Below, in pieces: positions 28,655 through 37,016 of a DNA stretch of 64,000 nucleotides. The notes under the pieces are model-generated. The model was not told the DNA's origin, made no database searches, and saw nothing but the letters and a program-made list of their open reading frames with translations. Origin of the DNA: Bacteroides nordii WAL 11050 = JCM 12987 (GTDB taxonomy: Bacteria > Bacteroidota > Bacteroidia > Bacteroidales > Bacteroidaceae). The position numbers and the translations under genes were made by a program. Location of the stretch: the NCBI GenBank assembly GCA_000613465.1, contig BAJA01000029.1, positions 1 through 64,000 on the forward strand, read 5' to 3'. How positions within the stretch are numbered: the first letter of the stretch is position 1; each line of letters opens with the position of its first letter.

Positions 28655-29917
28655 CTAATAGTTAAATACAGTTTGTCCGACAATTGTGTTTAAGTTCTCC
28701 ATAGCGAGGAATACATCTTTTTTGAGCTCATACAGTTGCAGGCAGGTTTCTTTGTAACTTTGATAATAGTCGATGAATTCAAGCATGCTGATGTTCCGTT
28801 TCCGGAAGTTTTCATTTACTCCTTCGATAAGGCGTCCGAAGTTGTGCTCCAGTTCATCATTGGACGACCGGTACAATTCTACTGCTTTTTGTAGCTGACT
28901 ATAAGCTGCGTATAACTCCATACGTGCCTTTTCTATGGCATATTCTTCTTCCTTTCCGTTTTGCATAATATCGATTTTAGCCGATTTAATGTTTCCCTGG
29001 TTACGGTTGAAGATAGGGACGGAGACACTGACCCCTACGGCGAAGTAGTTGTTGATGAAGTTTCCGGCGCGGTCATACATACCTTTGATTGAAAACTCCG
29101 GCGCTGCCATAGAACGCTGTAACTTCAGGTTCGCTTTGGCAGCCGTAACATTGCTATGGGCCATTTTCAGATCAGGACGGACAGAAAGCATATTATCCAT
29201 ATCCGCAAAAGGAACGGCAGCTGTATCCACTTGTTTCAGAATATCATCATCCAGCAGCAGGTCTATATCCTGTCCGGCAGGGAGGCTTAGTAACAAGTTT
29301 AGCTCACCACGTAAGTTCACGAGGTTGTTTTCCTGTTCATTCTTCTCTTTACGGAGCGATAGGAGTAAAGATTCCAATCGTGAACTCTCTAACAGAGAGA
29401 TGTTTCCTTTATTTTGCTGCTCCCTGAAGGCTTTCATCAACAGGCTGAGAGATTCGATCTCTTTGTCGTATATCCCGATAGAGCGGGTGGAGAAACATAT
29501 TTCAACAAAAGTCTTGTTCAGTTCGCTTCGCAGGGTACGCAATACTTCTTCAAATTGATGTTCGGCTATCTCCTTGTTTACCTTTTCCAGCCGTACCCGT
29601 TTATTACGTTGTCCGGCAAGATTGATAACCTGTTCTATTTCGGTAGTGGCTTCTCCTTCTTTTCCTACATCAAAGTACTTACCGTTCAGTCGGTTGTATA
29701 CATTCTGTTCAAGTGAGATTACGGGATTGTCAAATAACCGTGCCTGTGTCACTTGTGCCTGTGCCTTGTCAATATTATATCGTTCGGCAATTAATGACAG
29801 GTTGCGTTCTAAAAACATCTTTTCTGCATCTTTCAGTGATAGCTGCAAAGGAGATTCCTGTGCATGCAGGAGCCCGTAGATAGAAGAGAAAAATAAAATA
29901 ATAATCAGCCTTTTCAT
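28655..29917 (-). CDS. TolC-family outer-membrane efflux protein, CusC-like
   Basis: Outer-membrane exit channel of the pump. 420 residues with a signal peptide (MKRLIIILFFSSIYGLLHAQ). It has the two tandem TolC-type helical repeats, with long coiled-coil segments such as LSLKDAEKMFLERNLSLIAE and FIDYYQSYKETCLQLYELKK, typical of the metal-efflux OEP subgroup. First gene of the operon: a -7 box lies about 21 bp upstream. The 290-bp gap 29918-30208 to the divergent glycosyltransferase holds promoters and a single 14-bp palindrome CTCTGTATACAGAG at 30029-30042. Confidence 0.92.
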   Translation of the reverse strand: MKRLIIILFFSSIYGLLHAQESPLQLSLKDAEKMFLERNLSLIAERYNIDKAQAQVTQARLFDNPVISLEQNVYNRLNGKYFDVGKEGEATTEIEQVINLAGQRNKRVRLEKVNKEIAEHQFEEVLRTLRSELNKTFVEICFSTRSIGIYDKEIESLSLLMKAFREQQNKGNISLLESSRLESLLLSLRKEKNEQENNLVNLRGELNLLLSLPAGQDIDLLLDDDILKQVDTAAVPFADMDNMLSVRPDLKMAHSNVTAAKANLKLQRSMAAPEFSIKGMYDRAGNFINNYFAVGVSVSVPIFNRNQGNIKSAKIDIMQNGKEEEYAIEKARMELYAAYSQLQKAVELYRSSNDELEHNFGRLIEGVNENFRKRNISMLEFIDYYQSYKETCLQLYELKKDVFLAMENLNTIVGQTVFNY

Positions 29918-29937
29918 TCTTACTTTTAATTTGCGGA

Positions 29938-29945
29938 CAAAAGTA
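29938..29945 (-). promoter_or_regulatory. -7 box for the cusCBA-like operon
   Basis: TACTTTTG on the minus strand (CAAAAGTA on the plus), about 21 bp before the CusC-like start codon; matches TAnnTTTG. Confidence 0.6.
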
Positions 29946-30208
29946 AGGCTCTCTCTTTGAAAGGCATTCTAAAGGTGATTATAATACACTTAGGTGAGAT
30001 TAGAAAGTGGTTAGAAATAGGTTTGTTGCTCTGTATACAGAGTTTTTATTGATATATTGAAGAGATTATTATAAAGTGGATTATTTGCTTGGTAGTTAAT
30101 TTTTTTTATGATAAAAAGGTTGTGTGGTTTAGGAAATATTATTTATATTTCGGCGCAAAATAAACACTATGAGAATAGACTTCTGAACAATAAATGTAAT
30201 AACTCATC

Positions 30209-31156
30209 ATGGATATAAATATGTTAAGTGTACTGGTGCCTGTCTATAATGAAGAAGAGTGTTTCCTATTACTCTATGAGAGACTGAGTTGCGTACTTTC
30301 AAAGCTACCTTGTAAATCTGAAATACTGTTTGTGAATGATGGCAGTAAAGATAACTCTCTGCTTTTGATGAAGGAGGTTCAAAAGAAAGATAAACGGGTA
30401 TCTTTGGTTGATTTATCACGTAATTTCGGAAAGGAGATTGCAATGGCTGCCGGCATTGACTATATAAAAGGTGATGCATTGGTCATTATTGATGCCGATT
30501 TACAGGATCCTCCCGAATTGATTCTTGAAATGTTTAAGGAAATAGAGCAGGGATATGATGATGTGTATGCAAAGCGTTCTAATAGGAAAGGAGAATCCTT
30601 TTTGAAGAAAGCCACTTCCAAGCTATACTATAGATTATTAAAAACGATGTCGGATATTCCTATCCAAGAAGATACGGGTGATTATAGGATGTTTAGTAAA
30701 CGGGCTATTGATGCTTTGCGGCAACTGAAAGAAAATGAGCGGAATATGAAAGGACTGTTTTCTTACATTGGCCTTAAAAAAAAGCCTATATATTATGAGC
30801 GGGATGCAAGAGCGGCAGGTTGTACTAAATGGAATTATTGGAAATTGACTAATCTGGCAATTAAAGGTTTTACTTCGTTTTCCAAAACTCCTTTGCGTAT
30901 TGTGTCGTTAATTGGCGTCGTAGTATCTTTCACGGCATTCGTCTATTTAATAACTGTTGTTGTACGGGCTGCTATTTGGGGAGATCCTGTATCAGGGTAT
31001 CCGTCATTAATGAGTGTTATTCTTTTTTTAGGAGGAATTCAGTTACTCGCATTAGGGATTATAGGCGAATATTTAGGTATTGTCTTTTCTGAAACGAAGA
31101 AAAGGCCTGTCTATTATATAAATGAATACAGTACAAACATTGAAGAAACAAACTAA
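30209..31156 (+). CDS. Family 2 polyprenyl-phosphate glycosyltransferase
   Basis: A 315-residue membrane enzyme that likely loads a sugar onto a polyprenyl phosphate at the cytoplasmic face (DPM1/GtrB type). The GT2 domain begins MLSVLVPVYNEEECFLLLYE. The nucleotide-binding acids are in FVNDGSKDNS and the DxD-like site is VIIDADLQDPPELI. The Q/RxxRW-type region is replaced by RDARAAGCTKWNYWKL. Two C-terminal membrane helices (IVSLIGVVVSFTAFVYLITV and LFLGGIQLLALGIIGEYLGI) complete the fold. The next gene is a GT87 enzyme that could use the lipid-linked sugar; the acceptor is unknown. Confidence 0.9.
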   Translation: MDINMLSVLVPVYNEEECFLLLYERLSCVLSKLPCKSEILFVNDGSKDNSLLLMKEVQKKDKRVSLVDLSRNFGKEIAMAAGIDYIKGDALVIIDADLQDPPELILEMFKEIEQGYDDVYAKRSNRKGESFLKKATSKLYYRLLKTMSDIPIQEDTGDYRMFSKRAIDALRQLKENERNMKGLFSYIGLKKKPIYYERDARAAGCTKWNYWKLTNLAIKGFTSFSKTPLRIVSLIGVVVSFTAFVYLITVVVRAAIWGDPVSGYPSLMSVILFLGGIQLLALGIIGEYLGIVFSETKKRPVYYINEYSTNIEETN

Positions 31157-31189
31157 TCTGATTTTCGACTTTTAAACACACAAATAATC

Positions 31190-32383
31190 ATGTACATATT
31201 TAAGAAGCAAATAGTTGGTAGCAATCTTTTTGCAAAGACTAATCTATGGTTTACAATTGGCTTTATTCTGACGGCTGCCCTTACGTTTTCGGAAGTAGCA
31301 CGTGGCAGACAGTATAACTTTATGATATTTAGTGATGCCACCAGAGACTTCTGGAATGGTATTATTCCATATGGAGCAGCATGGGCAGAGGAAAAAGGAC
31401 ACGATGTGTTTCTTTATGGACCTTTGTTTAACATATTCTTTAGCCCGTTTGCTTATCTGCCTTCATGGCTTGCGCCTTTTGTGTGGAACTTAATGAATTT
31501 TACGCTCTATTTTATTTCTATATTTACATTACCGGATAAATATACCAAGGAGACAAAATGCAAGATATTCCTGTATACATTGCCTATCTTAGCAACAACG
31601 TTGCTGTCATTTCAGTACAATGTAAGTGTTGCTTATTTCTTTCTCTTTTCATTTTCTTTACTGGAACGTGGTAAGTATCTGCCGGCTATCCTGATTATAT
31701 TGTTATCCGGATTTACTAAAATTTATGGTGTTTTTCAGTTGGGAATGTTGTTGTTTTATCCTAAAGTGTGGAAAAACTTCGGGTATGTTGCATTAATTGC
31801 AGCCCTATATATTTTTGTACCATTGATAAAAATACCTGTTATGGAGTTGTCTGGATATTATGAACATTGGTTTAATGGGTTGGCACATCAGAAAACGCTT
31901 CGTGTTTTTCATACCTTCTTCTATCTGAAGCCATTCTTTTCGCAACCGCCTGCATGGACTACAATAGCCCAGATATTTGCTATAGTTCTATTGGCTTTTT
32001 TGGTTTTAGTAAACCGGTCTAAATACAAGGATTTTGCATTTAGAGTACAGGCACTTGGTATATTGATGGGATGGGTTATTCTTTTCGGTACCTCATCGGA
32101 GTATCACACTTATGTAATAGCACTCCTGGGATATATGTTGTGGTATTATAGTCGTCAGCCTTCCCGGATAGATAAAATACTGTATTACAGTAATCTGATT
32201 GTATTAGGATTGATGCCGATAGATTTATTTTGCCCTGGTGTAGTATGGCGTTTCTTTTTCCTGACTATGACTCTTAATATCTGGATATTCACAATCACCT
32301 GGCTTCGGATGGTTTGGATAACGTTTTGCTCTTCATTTGTTTTTGCCACTCTTTTGCCTTATCTTCGTCCGTCAAAAAGATGA
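31190..32383 (+). CDS. GT87/DUF2029-type integral membrane glycosyltransferase
   Basis: A 397-residue polytopic protein with about nine to ten hydrophobic helices. Enzymes of this fold (GT-C) take sugar from a polyprenyl phosphate donor. The loop after helix 1 has FSDATRDFWNGIIPYGAAWA followed by GPLFNIFFSPFAYLP, the acidic residue and aromatic pattern seen in GT87 proteins. It starts 33 bp after the GT2 gene, so donor synthesis and transfer are probably paired. Its stop overlaps the next start as ATGA (32380-32383). Membership in GT87 is a family-level judgement; target glycan unknown. Confidence 0.8.
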   Translation: MYIFKKQIVGSNLFAKTNLWFTIGFILTAALTFSEVARGRQYNFMIFSDATRDFWNGIIPYGAAWAEEKGHDVFLYGPLFNIFFSPFAYLPSWLAPFVWNLMNFTLYFISIFTLPDKYTKETKCKIFLYTLPILATTLLSFQYNVSVAYFFLFSFSLLERGKYLPAILIILLSGFTKIYGVFQLGMLLFYPKVWKNFGYVALIAALYIFVPLIKIPVMELSGYYEHWFNGLAHQKTLRVFHTFFYLKPFFSQPPAWTTIAQIFAIVLLAFLVLVNRSKYKDFAFRVQALGILMGWVILFGTSSEYHTYVIALLGYMLWYYSRQPSRIDKILYYSNLIVLGLMPIDLFCPGVVWRFFFLTMTLNIWIFTITWLRMVWITFCSSFVFATLLPYLRPSKR

Positions 32384-33057
32384 TGAAACAGAATAATAAT
32401 TTATCCGCTAAATACCGGTATCTCTTCTTCGATCTGGATGGTACCGTTACTGATCCTATGCAGGGCATTACCCGCTCTGTAGACTATGCACTCAATCACT
32501 TCGGCATCGTTGTGAACGATCTTCGGGAATTGTGTCCTTTTATCGGCCCTCCGCTGAAAGACTCTTTTATGGAGTTTTATCAGTTTACGGAAGCACAGGC
32601 AGAGGAGGCAGTGAAAAAATACCGGGAACGGTATTCGGAGACAGGGCTTTATGAGAATGAGGTGTATCCCGGCATTGCCGAACTTCTGGAAAAGGCACGT
32701 CAACAAGGATATCAATTGATGATGGCAACTTCCAAACCGGATGTTTTTGCCCGGCTTATTTTGGAACATTTTCATTTGGACGGTTGTTTTTCTTTTGTTG
32801 GTGGCAGTGGTCTGGATGGTTCACGACATACGAAAGCAGAGGTGATAGAATATGTGCTGCATGAGAACGGAATTACGGATCTGAACCGTGTGGTGATGAT
32901 TGGTGACCGGAAGCATGATATCATAGGTGCAAAGGCAGTAGGCATTGATTCAATCGGTGTACTTTATGGATATGGTGACAGAGAGGAACTGACGAAAGCC
33001 GGAGCAGATTATATTGTGGAGGACATTGCAGACTTGGGAGAGCTTTTATTGAAGTAA
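32380..33057 (+). CDS. HAD-superfamily hydrolase (phosphoglycolate phosphatase-like)
   Basis: A 225-residue soluble phosphatase. HAD motif I is LFFDLDGTVTDPM with both catalytic Asp. Motif II is MMATSKPDVFA (Thr/Ser), followed by the motif III Lys and motif IV VVMIGDRKHDIIGAKAVGID. An alpha-helical C1 cap lies between motifs I and II. This is the Gph/PGP-like subgroup, whose substrate range is broad, so no substrate is assigned. The start at 32380 overlaps the GT87 stop by 4 bp; an open frame extending further upstream lies within the GT87 gene and is not used. Confidence 0.9.
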   Translation: MMKQNNNLSAKYRYLFFDLDGTVTDPMQGITRSVDYALNHFGIVVNDLRELCPFIGPPLKDSFMEFYQFTEAQAEEAVKKYRERYSETGLYENEVYPGIAELLEKARQQGYQLMMATSKPDVFARLILEHFHLDGCFSFVGGSGLDGSRHTKAEVIEYVLHENGITDLNRVVMIGDRKHDIIGAKAVGIDSIGVLYGYGDREELTKAGADYIVEDIADLGELLLK

Positions 33058-33080
33058 CAGAAAATAAACAGGAGAGAGTA

Positions 33081-35105
33081 ATGGATACAAAAAGAACTGT
33101 TTTTGTGCGGAGCTTGCTGATGATGTGTCTGCTTTTAATATTGCCTTACGCAAGAGCACAACATCCTTTGACAAAAGAGCTTGACATCTTGTTGCAAGGA
33201 AAACAGGCAAAGGTAGGAGTGGCTGTTGTGTTTGAAGGGCGGGAGACATTCACTTACAACAATCCCCATCATTACCCTTTGATGAGTGTTTTTAAGTTTC
33301 ATCAGGCATTGGCGGTGATGGATTATCTCGATACACGGCAGTTGCCTTTGGAAACAGAAATATATGTTCGCAAAGCAGATCTGCTGCCCGATACTTATAG
33401 TCCTTTGAGAGATGCCCGCCCCGAAGGAGAGTTTAATATCTCTGTGGGGGAATTATTGCGGTACAGTATATCGGAGAGTGATAATAACGCCTGTGATATT
33501 TTGCTTCGTTATATAGGTGGCACGGGAGTGGTCGATAAATATGTCCGCACGTTGGGTATAGAAGATTTTAAGATTGAGGCAAATGAAGAGAAACTGAATG
33601 AAGCTTTTGAATATCAATATCTCAACTGGACTACGCCGTTTGCAGCCGTTCAGGTGATGGAGAAGTTTCGTACAGAAACATTGTTTCGGCATTCCGGATA
33701 TAAAGAGTATTTAGAGAAGTTAATGATAGGAACTGTTACAGGAAACGATAAGTTAAAAGCCGGATTACCCCGGGAGGTTGTATTTGGGCATAAGACGGGT
33801 TCTTCCGGCAGAAACAAATCGGGGCTGAAAGCGGGAGATAATGACATGGGATTTGTCCGTTTGCCCGATGGGAGGCAATATAGTATAGCAGTGTTTGTAA
33901 CAGATTCCAGAGAAGATGACAAAACGAATGCAACTCTTATTTCCGAGATATCCCGAAAGGTATATGAATATTACAATGCACCCAAAGAGCGAAAAATTCC
34001 TTATACCAGCGAACAGAATTTTGCCGATACCATCCCTTTTGAATTTTCTCAGAATCGTATTTTAATTTCCGCTTCAGTGAATGGTACTGAGCGGAAATTT
34101 CTTTTTGATACCGGTGCTTCCTCTTTGCTTCTGAATAAAGAGTTGTTAAGTGGCGAAGATACTTATAGAGGAGATAGTGCACGTGATGCCAACGGCGTAC
34201 GTATTGCTGTAAACATGGCAGATGTAAGGGAGTTGCGTTTAGGAAAACTGCATTTCAATCATTATCCGGCTACTCTTTGGGATATGAATGAGAATAGTCT
34301 TTTCAACTGTGAAGGAGTAGACGGGCTGATAGGAAGTGAGATTTTGCAGAATTTATCGGTTAAGATAGATACCAGAAACCAACGGCTGATCCTGACAGAC
34401 AGGAAAAATCATTTTAAGGCAGAGAAAGGAAAACGGAGACGGATGAAGGTGATAGCAAACTGCCCCCTTTTGGATATAAAGCTATTCCGTAGATTGCAGG
34501 AGACCGGAGTACTTTTTGATACGGGAGCTCCGGAACTTTATGACCTCTGCGATGAGGTATTTATTCTATTGAAGAATCGTATGCCTAAAAAGATAGAACG
34601 GTGTGTGACGGACTGTGCTTATGGAGCTTCTTCTATTGGCATAACAGGTGCTGGCCGGGATACTTTGCGTTATCGTTTGAGGTTTGACTGGATGAAGATC
34701 GGTCCGGTCACTTTCAGGAATGTGATGACAGAAACACATACAGGGGTTACTTCGCGTGTCGGAGCCGGTTTGCTTAACTATGGGCAGATGATTCTTGATT
34801 TTCCCCGAAAGCAATATCTTTTCATGCCGTATGACGGTATTTCGTCAGTAATACTGCCTGATACCGGTGGTTCCGGCATTTCATTTATCCCCGAAGAAGG
34901 CCGGATCAAAATCGGGTTGGTGTGGGAAAACTCAAAGGCCTACCGGATAGGAGTACGAAGAGGATTCGTTGTAAAAGAGGTCAATGGATATAATGTAGAA
35001 GACGACTTTTGTGCTTTGTTGAAACTACGTAGTTCGCGTGCTAAGTCACTCAAGGCAGTCGATTTGCAAGGAAAAGAGCAACTTTTCCTGTTTTCTGAAG
35101 AATAA
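33081..35105 (+). CDS. Class A (A2-like) beta-lactamase fused to aspartyl-protease-like and PDZ domains
   Basis: A 674-residue secreted protein with a signal peptide ending ARAQ. Residues about 25-300 are a class A serine beta-lactamase resembling Bacteroides CepA/CfxA and PER enzymes. The S-x-x-K motif is MSVFKFH, SDN is in SESDNNACD, the omega-loop acid probably lies in EANEEKL before QYLNWTTP, and KTG is in GHKTGSSGRNKSG. Residues about 310-590 hold two retropepsin-like motifs (FLFDTGASSLLLN and VLFDTGAPELYDL). The final 80 residues look like a PDZ domain (NSKAYRIGVRRGFVVKEVNG). The frame is uninterrupted, so the fusion is not created by an indel seen here. Resistance activity is not certain. 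Confidence 0.85.
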   Translation: MDTKRTVFVRSLLMMCLLLILPYARAQHPLTKELDILLQGKQAKVGVAVVFEGRETFTYNNPHHYPLMSVFKFHQALAVMDYLDTRQLPLETEIYVRKADLLPDTYSPLRDARPEGEFNISVGELLRYSISESDNNACDILLRYIGGTGVVDKYVRTLGIEDFKIEANEEKLNEAFEYQYLNWTTPFAAVQVMEKFRTETLFRHSGYKEYLEKLMIGTVTGNDKLKAGLPREVVFGHKTGSSGRNKSGLKAGDNDMGFVRLPDGRQYSIAVFVTDSREDDKTNATLISEISRKVYEYYNAPKERKIPYTSEQNFADTIPFEFSQNRILISASVNGTERKFLFDTGASSLLLNKELLSGEDTYRGDSARDANGVRIAVNMADVRELRLGKLHFNHYPATLWDMNENSLFNCEGVDGLIGSEILQNLSVKIDTRNQRLILTDRKNHFKAEKGKRRRMKVIANCPLLDIKLFRRLQETGVLFDTGAPELYDLCDEVFILLKNRMPKKIERCVTDCAYGASSIGITGAGRDTLRYRLRFDWMKIGPVTFRNVMTETHTGVTSRVGAGLLNYGQMILDFPRKQYLFMPYDGISSVILPDTGGSGISFIPEEGRIKIGLVWENSKAYRIGVRRGFVVKEVNGYNVEDDFCALLKLRSSRAKSLKAVDLQGKEQLFLFSEE

Positions 35106-35171
35106 TTCTTATCTTTCGGAGGTAAAATAAGGGATTTTTGTTGATGTGGAAATGAGTTAATAAACTTGATT

Positions 35172-35881
35172 ATGGAAACTACAGTGTTGATTACAGCTTT
35201 CATCCTCATTGGGCTCGGGGTACTCGTAAAGCGCTTCCCGATTCTTATTGCAGGATATAATACAATGTCTAAAGAAGAGAAAGAAAATGTAGATGTCAAA
35301 GGATTGTCTACTTTTATGTGTTATAGTCTGGTGGGAATGGGAACCGTACCTTTACTTACTTATTATGCCTGTCTTGGGGTAGGGCATGCAGACTGGGCCA
35401 GTTATTGCATTCTTCTGCCTATACTCTATATTCCGTATCTGATAATCAAGGCAAATAAATTTGATCATAATCCTCCCAAGAAAAGTACGAAGTATGTGGT
35501 TGCTATTAGTGTGCTTACTATTGCGGTGATTGCTGCATTTATAGCATATGGTATGAATCCGGCAACTATAAAGATAAAGGAGGATAAGCTGATTTTTACG
35601 GGAATGTATGGTACATCCAGAACCTGGAAGAGATAACCGGGATTTGTTTGATAGACTCTCTTCCCGATATCGGGCTTCGTCTTAATGGACTTTCTATAGG
35701 TGGTATAAGTAAAGGGTGGTTCAAGCTGAAAGACGGAGGCAACTGTCTGTTATTACTCTCTTCGCACAGCAAACCCTATATCATGTTTAAGGAGAATACA
35801 GGTAAGGAGATATTCTTTAATTCGAAGAACAGTGAAATCACAGAAGCTTTGTATAAGGAGTTGAAGAAGTGGATCCATTAA
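35172..35881 (+). CDS. DUF3784 membrane protein with C-terminal PH-like domain (frameshift)
   Basis: Starts METTVLITAFILIGLGVLVK at 35172. Three or four membrane helices; the N-terminal 100 residues look like DUF3784 (RFPILIAGYNTMSKEEKENV). The frame stops at 35636 after TSRTWKR. One extra T at about 35612 gives GMYGYIQNLEEITGICLIDS and joins the downstream frame (LPDIGLRLNGLSIGGISKGW). That part resembles the small bacterial PH-like domain found after such helices. The corrected protein is about 236 residues. Function unknown. It is followed by the palindrome array at 35964. Confidence 0.75.
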
Positions 35882-35963
35882 AAGTAGGTGATAAGGTTTG
35901 TAAACAGGGGCATAAATTAACAATGTTAATGCCTTTTCGGAATCCTATTTCTCATACCGATAG

Positions 35964-36067
35964 AAGTACGTACTTTTAAGATGTAAGAATACGTATTTTA
36001 CCACGGAAAAAGTACGTATTTAATTGCCCATTAAGTACGTACTTTGGGTGTTTTAAAGTACGTACTT
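35964..36067. repeat. 23-bp-period palindrome array 2 (AAGTACGTACTT), five units
   Basis: Dyad centres lie at 35969.5, 35992.5, 36015.5, 36038.5 and 36061.5, exactly 23 bp apart. The 12-mers are AAGTACGTACTT (units 1, 4, 5), GAATACGTATTT (unit 2) and AAGTACGTATTT (unit 3). The 11-nt spacers differ (TTAAGATGTAA, TACCACGGAAA, AATTGCCCATT, TGGGTGTTTTA). It lies between the convergent DUF3784 and rpsP genes, so it is downstream of both. The remainder of 35882-36237 shows no gene. Confidence 0.92.
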
Positions 36068-36237
36068 TTGCTTCCAATAAATAGTATTCTAAAACGCTGA
36101 AAATGAATGATGTGTTTCCTTCTCTTTAATCTTTTTCCTGTTGCCCTCTTTTTTATCTTCGTTTTAGCAAACCCACTTGCTTATTATTTTGGCAACTATC
36201 TTTTATAAACATCTCTCCCTGTTATCGCCTGCTGAAC

Positions 36238-36253
36238 CTTCCCGTGCGGGAAG
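36238..36253. repeat. GC-rich palindrome CTTCCCGTGCGGGAAG
   Basis: A perfect 7-bp-arm palindrome around TG in otherwise AT-rich DNA. Near copies occur at 17533-17550 (ACTTCCCGCACGGGGAGT, in the potC tail) and about 43448 (CTTCCTGCACGGGGAG, within an ABC permease gene). Confidence 0.65.
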
Positions 36254-36256
36254 CAC

Positions 36257-36286
36257 AAAAAATCCTCCCCGGCAAGCTGGAGAGGA
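36257..36286 (-). terminator. Intrinsic terminator of rpsP
   Basis: Read on the minus strand: TCCTCTCCAG, loop CTTG, CCGGGGAGGA, then TTTTTT. A 10-bp stem with two wobble pairs, about 40 bp after the rpsP stop. Confidence 0.85.
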
Positions 36287-36326
36287 CCTTATAGTTTTAA
36301 TCCCATTTTGGTGAATTTGCTTACTA

Positions 36327-36875
36327 TTATTCAGCAGCTTCAGTAGCAGGAGCCTCTTCTGCCGGAGCAGCAGCTTCTTCTGCAGGTGCTTCAGCAGCAG
36401 CCTTTTCAGCAGCTTCAGCCGCTTTCTTTTCTGCCAATGCTTTCGCTTTTGCTTCGTTTACTTTCTTTTCAGCTTCTAAACGTGCTTTTGCTTCTGCTTT
36501 TTTAGCTTCATCTTCTTTAGCTTTCAGAGTAGCAAGTCCTGTCTGCTTGTTGTTTTTCCAAGCTTCGAATTTTGCTTCAGCTTCAGCTTCGCCAAATGCA
36601 CCTTTAGCTACACCGCCAAGGAGATGTTTCTTCATGTAAACACCTTCGCGAGAAAGGATGTTGCGTACAGTATCGGTAGGTTGTGCACCTTTCAATACCC
36701 ATGCCAATGCAGCGTCGAAATTCAAATCTACTGTAGCAGGATTGGTGTTCGGGTTGTAAGTACCAATCTTCTCTGTAAATTTACCATCACGTGGTGCTCT
36801 GCTGTCTGCAATTACAATTGAATAAAACGCGTAACTTTTACGTCCGTGTCTTTGCAATCTGATTTTGGTTGCCAT
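36327..36875 (-). CDS. rpsP: 30S ribosomal protein S16 with long Ala/Glu tail
   Basis: Binds 16S rRNA during small-subunit assembly. 182 residues. The conserved S16 core occupies residues 1-80 (MATKIRLQRHGRKSYAFYSI; VADSRAPRDGKFTEKIGTYN; LKGAQPTDTVRNILSREGVY). The remaining 100 residues are a Lys/Ala/Glu-rich helix and a low-complexity AEEAPA tail. Bacteroidetes S16 proteins carry such extensions, whereas E. coli S16 has 82 residues. Monocistronic: own -7 box and terminator. Confidence 0.96.
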   Translation of the reverse strand: MATKIRLQRHGRKSYAFYSIVIADSRAPRDGKFTEKIGTYNPNTNPATVDLNFDAALAWVLKGAQPTDTVRNILSREGVYMKKHLLGGVAKGAFGEAEAEAKFEAWKNNKQTGLATLKAKEDEAKKAEAKARLEAEKKVNEAKAKALAEKKAAEAAEKAAAEAPAEEAAAPAEEAPATEAAE

Positions 36876-36936
36876 TTTAAATAAATGTTTTTAATTAATG
36901 ATTTGAATTAATGCTACTAACTCGTAATAGCGGGCG

Positions 36937-36944
36937 CAAAGATA
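36937..36944 (-). promoter_or_regulatory. -7 box for rpsP
   Basis: TATCTTTG on the minus strand (CAAAGATA on the plus), about 62 bp before the start; matches TAnnTTTG and is followed by GCG as in many Bacteroides promoters. Confidence 0.65.
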
Positions 36945-37016
36945 CGGTTTTAGTTTGAACTGGCAAAGTATCTTACTGATTATTTGCAATATGCGGATTC
37001 TGATGTAGGGCTGTAT

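Noticed and set aside
29918..30208. A phased palindrome array before the GT2 gene
   Set aside because: Only one palindrome (CTCTGTATACAGAG) is present; no 23-bp partner.
33081..35105. Beta-lactamase fusion as an artefact of a missing base
   Set aside because: The frame runs smoothly through the linker, both flanking domains are in the same frame and there is no hidden stop or start pattern at the junction; still listed for read-level checking.
36238..36286. The CTTCCCG palindrome and following hairpin as an attachment site
   Set aside because: No integrase, tRNA or mobile genes nearby; the second hairpin is a normal rpsP terminator.
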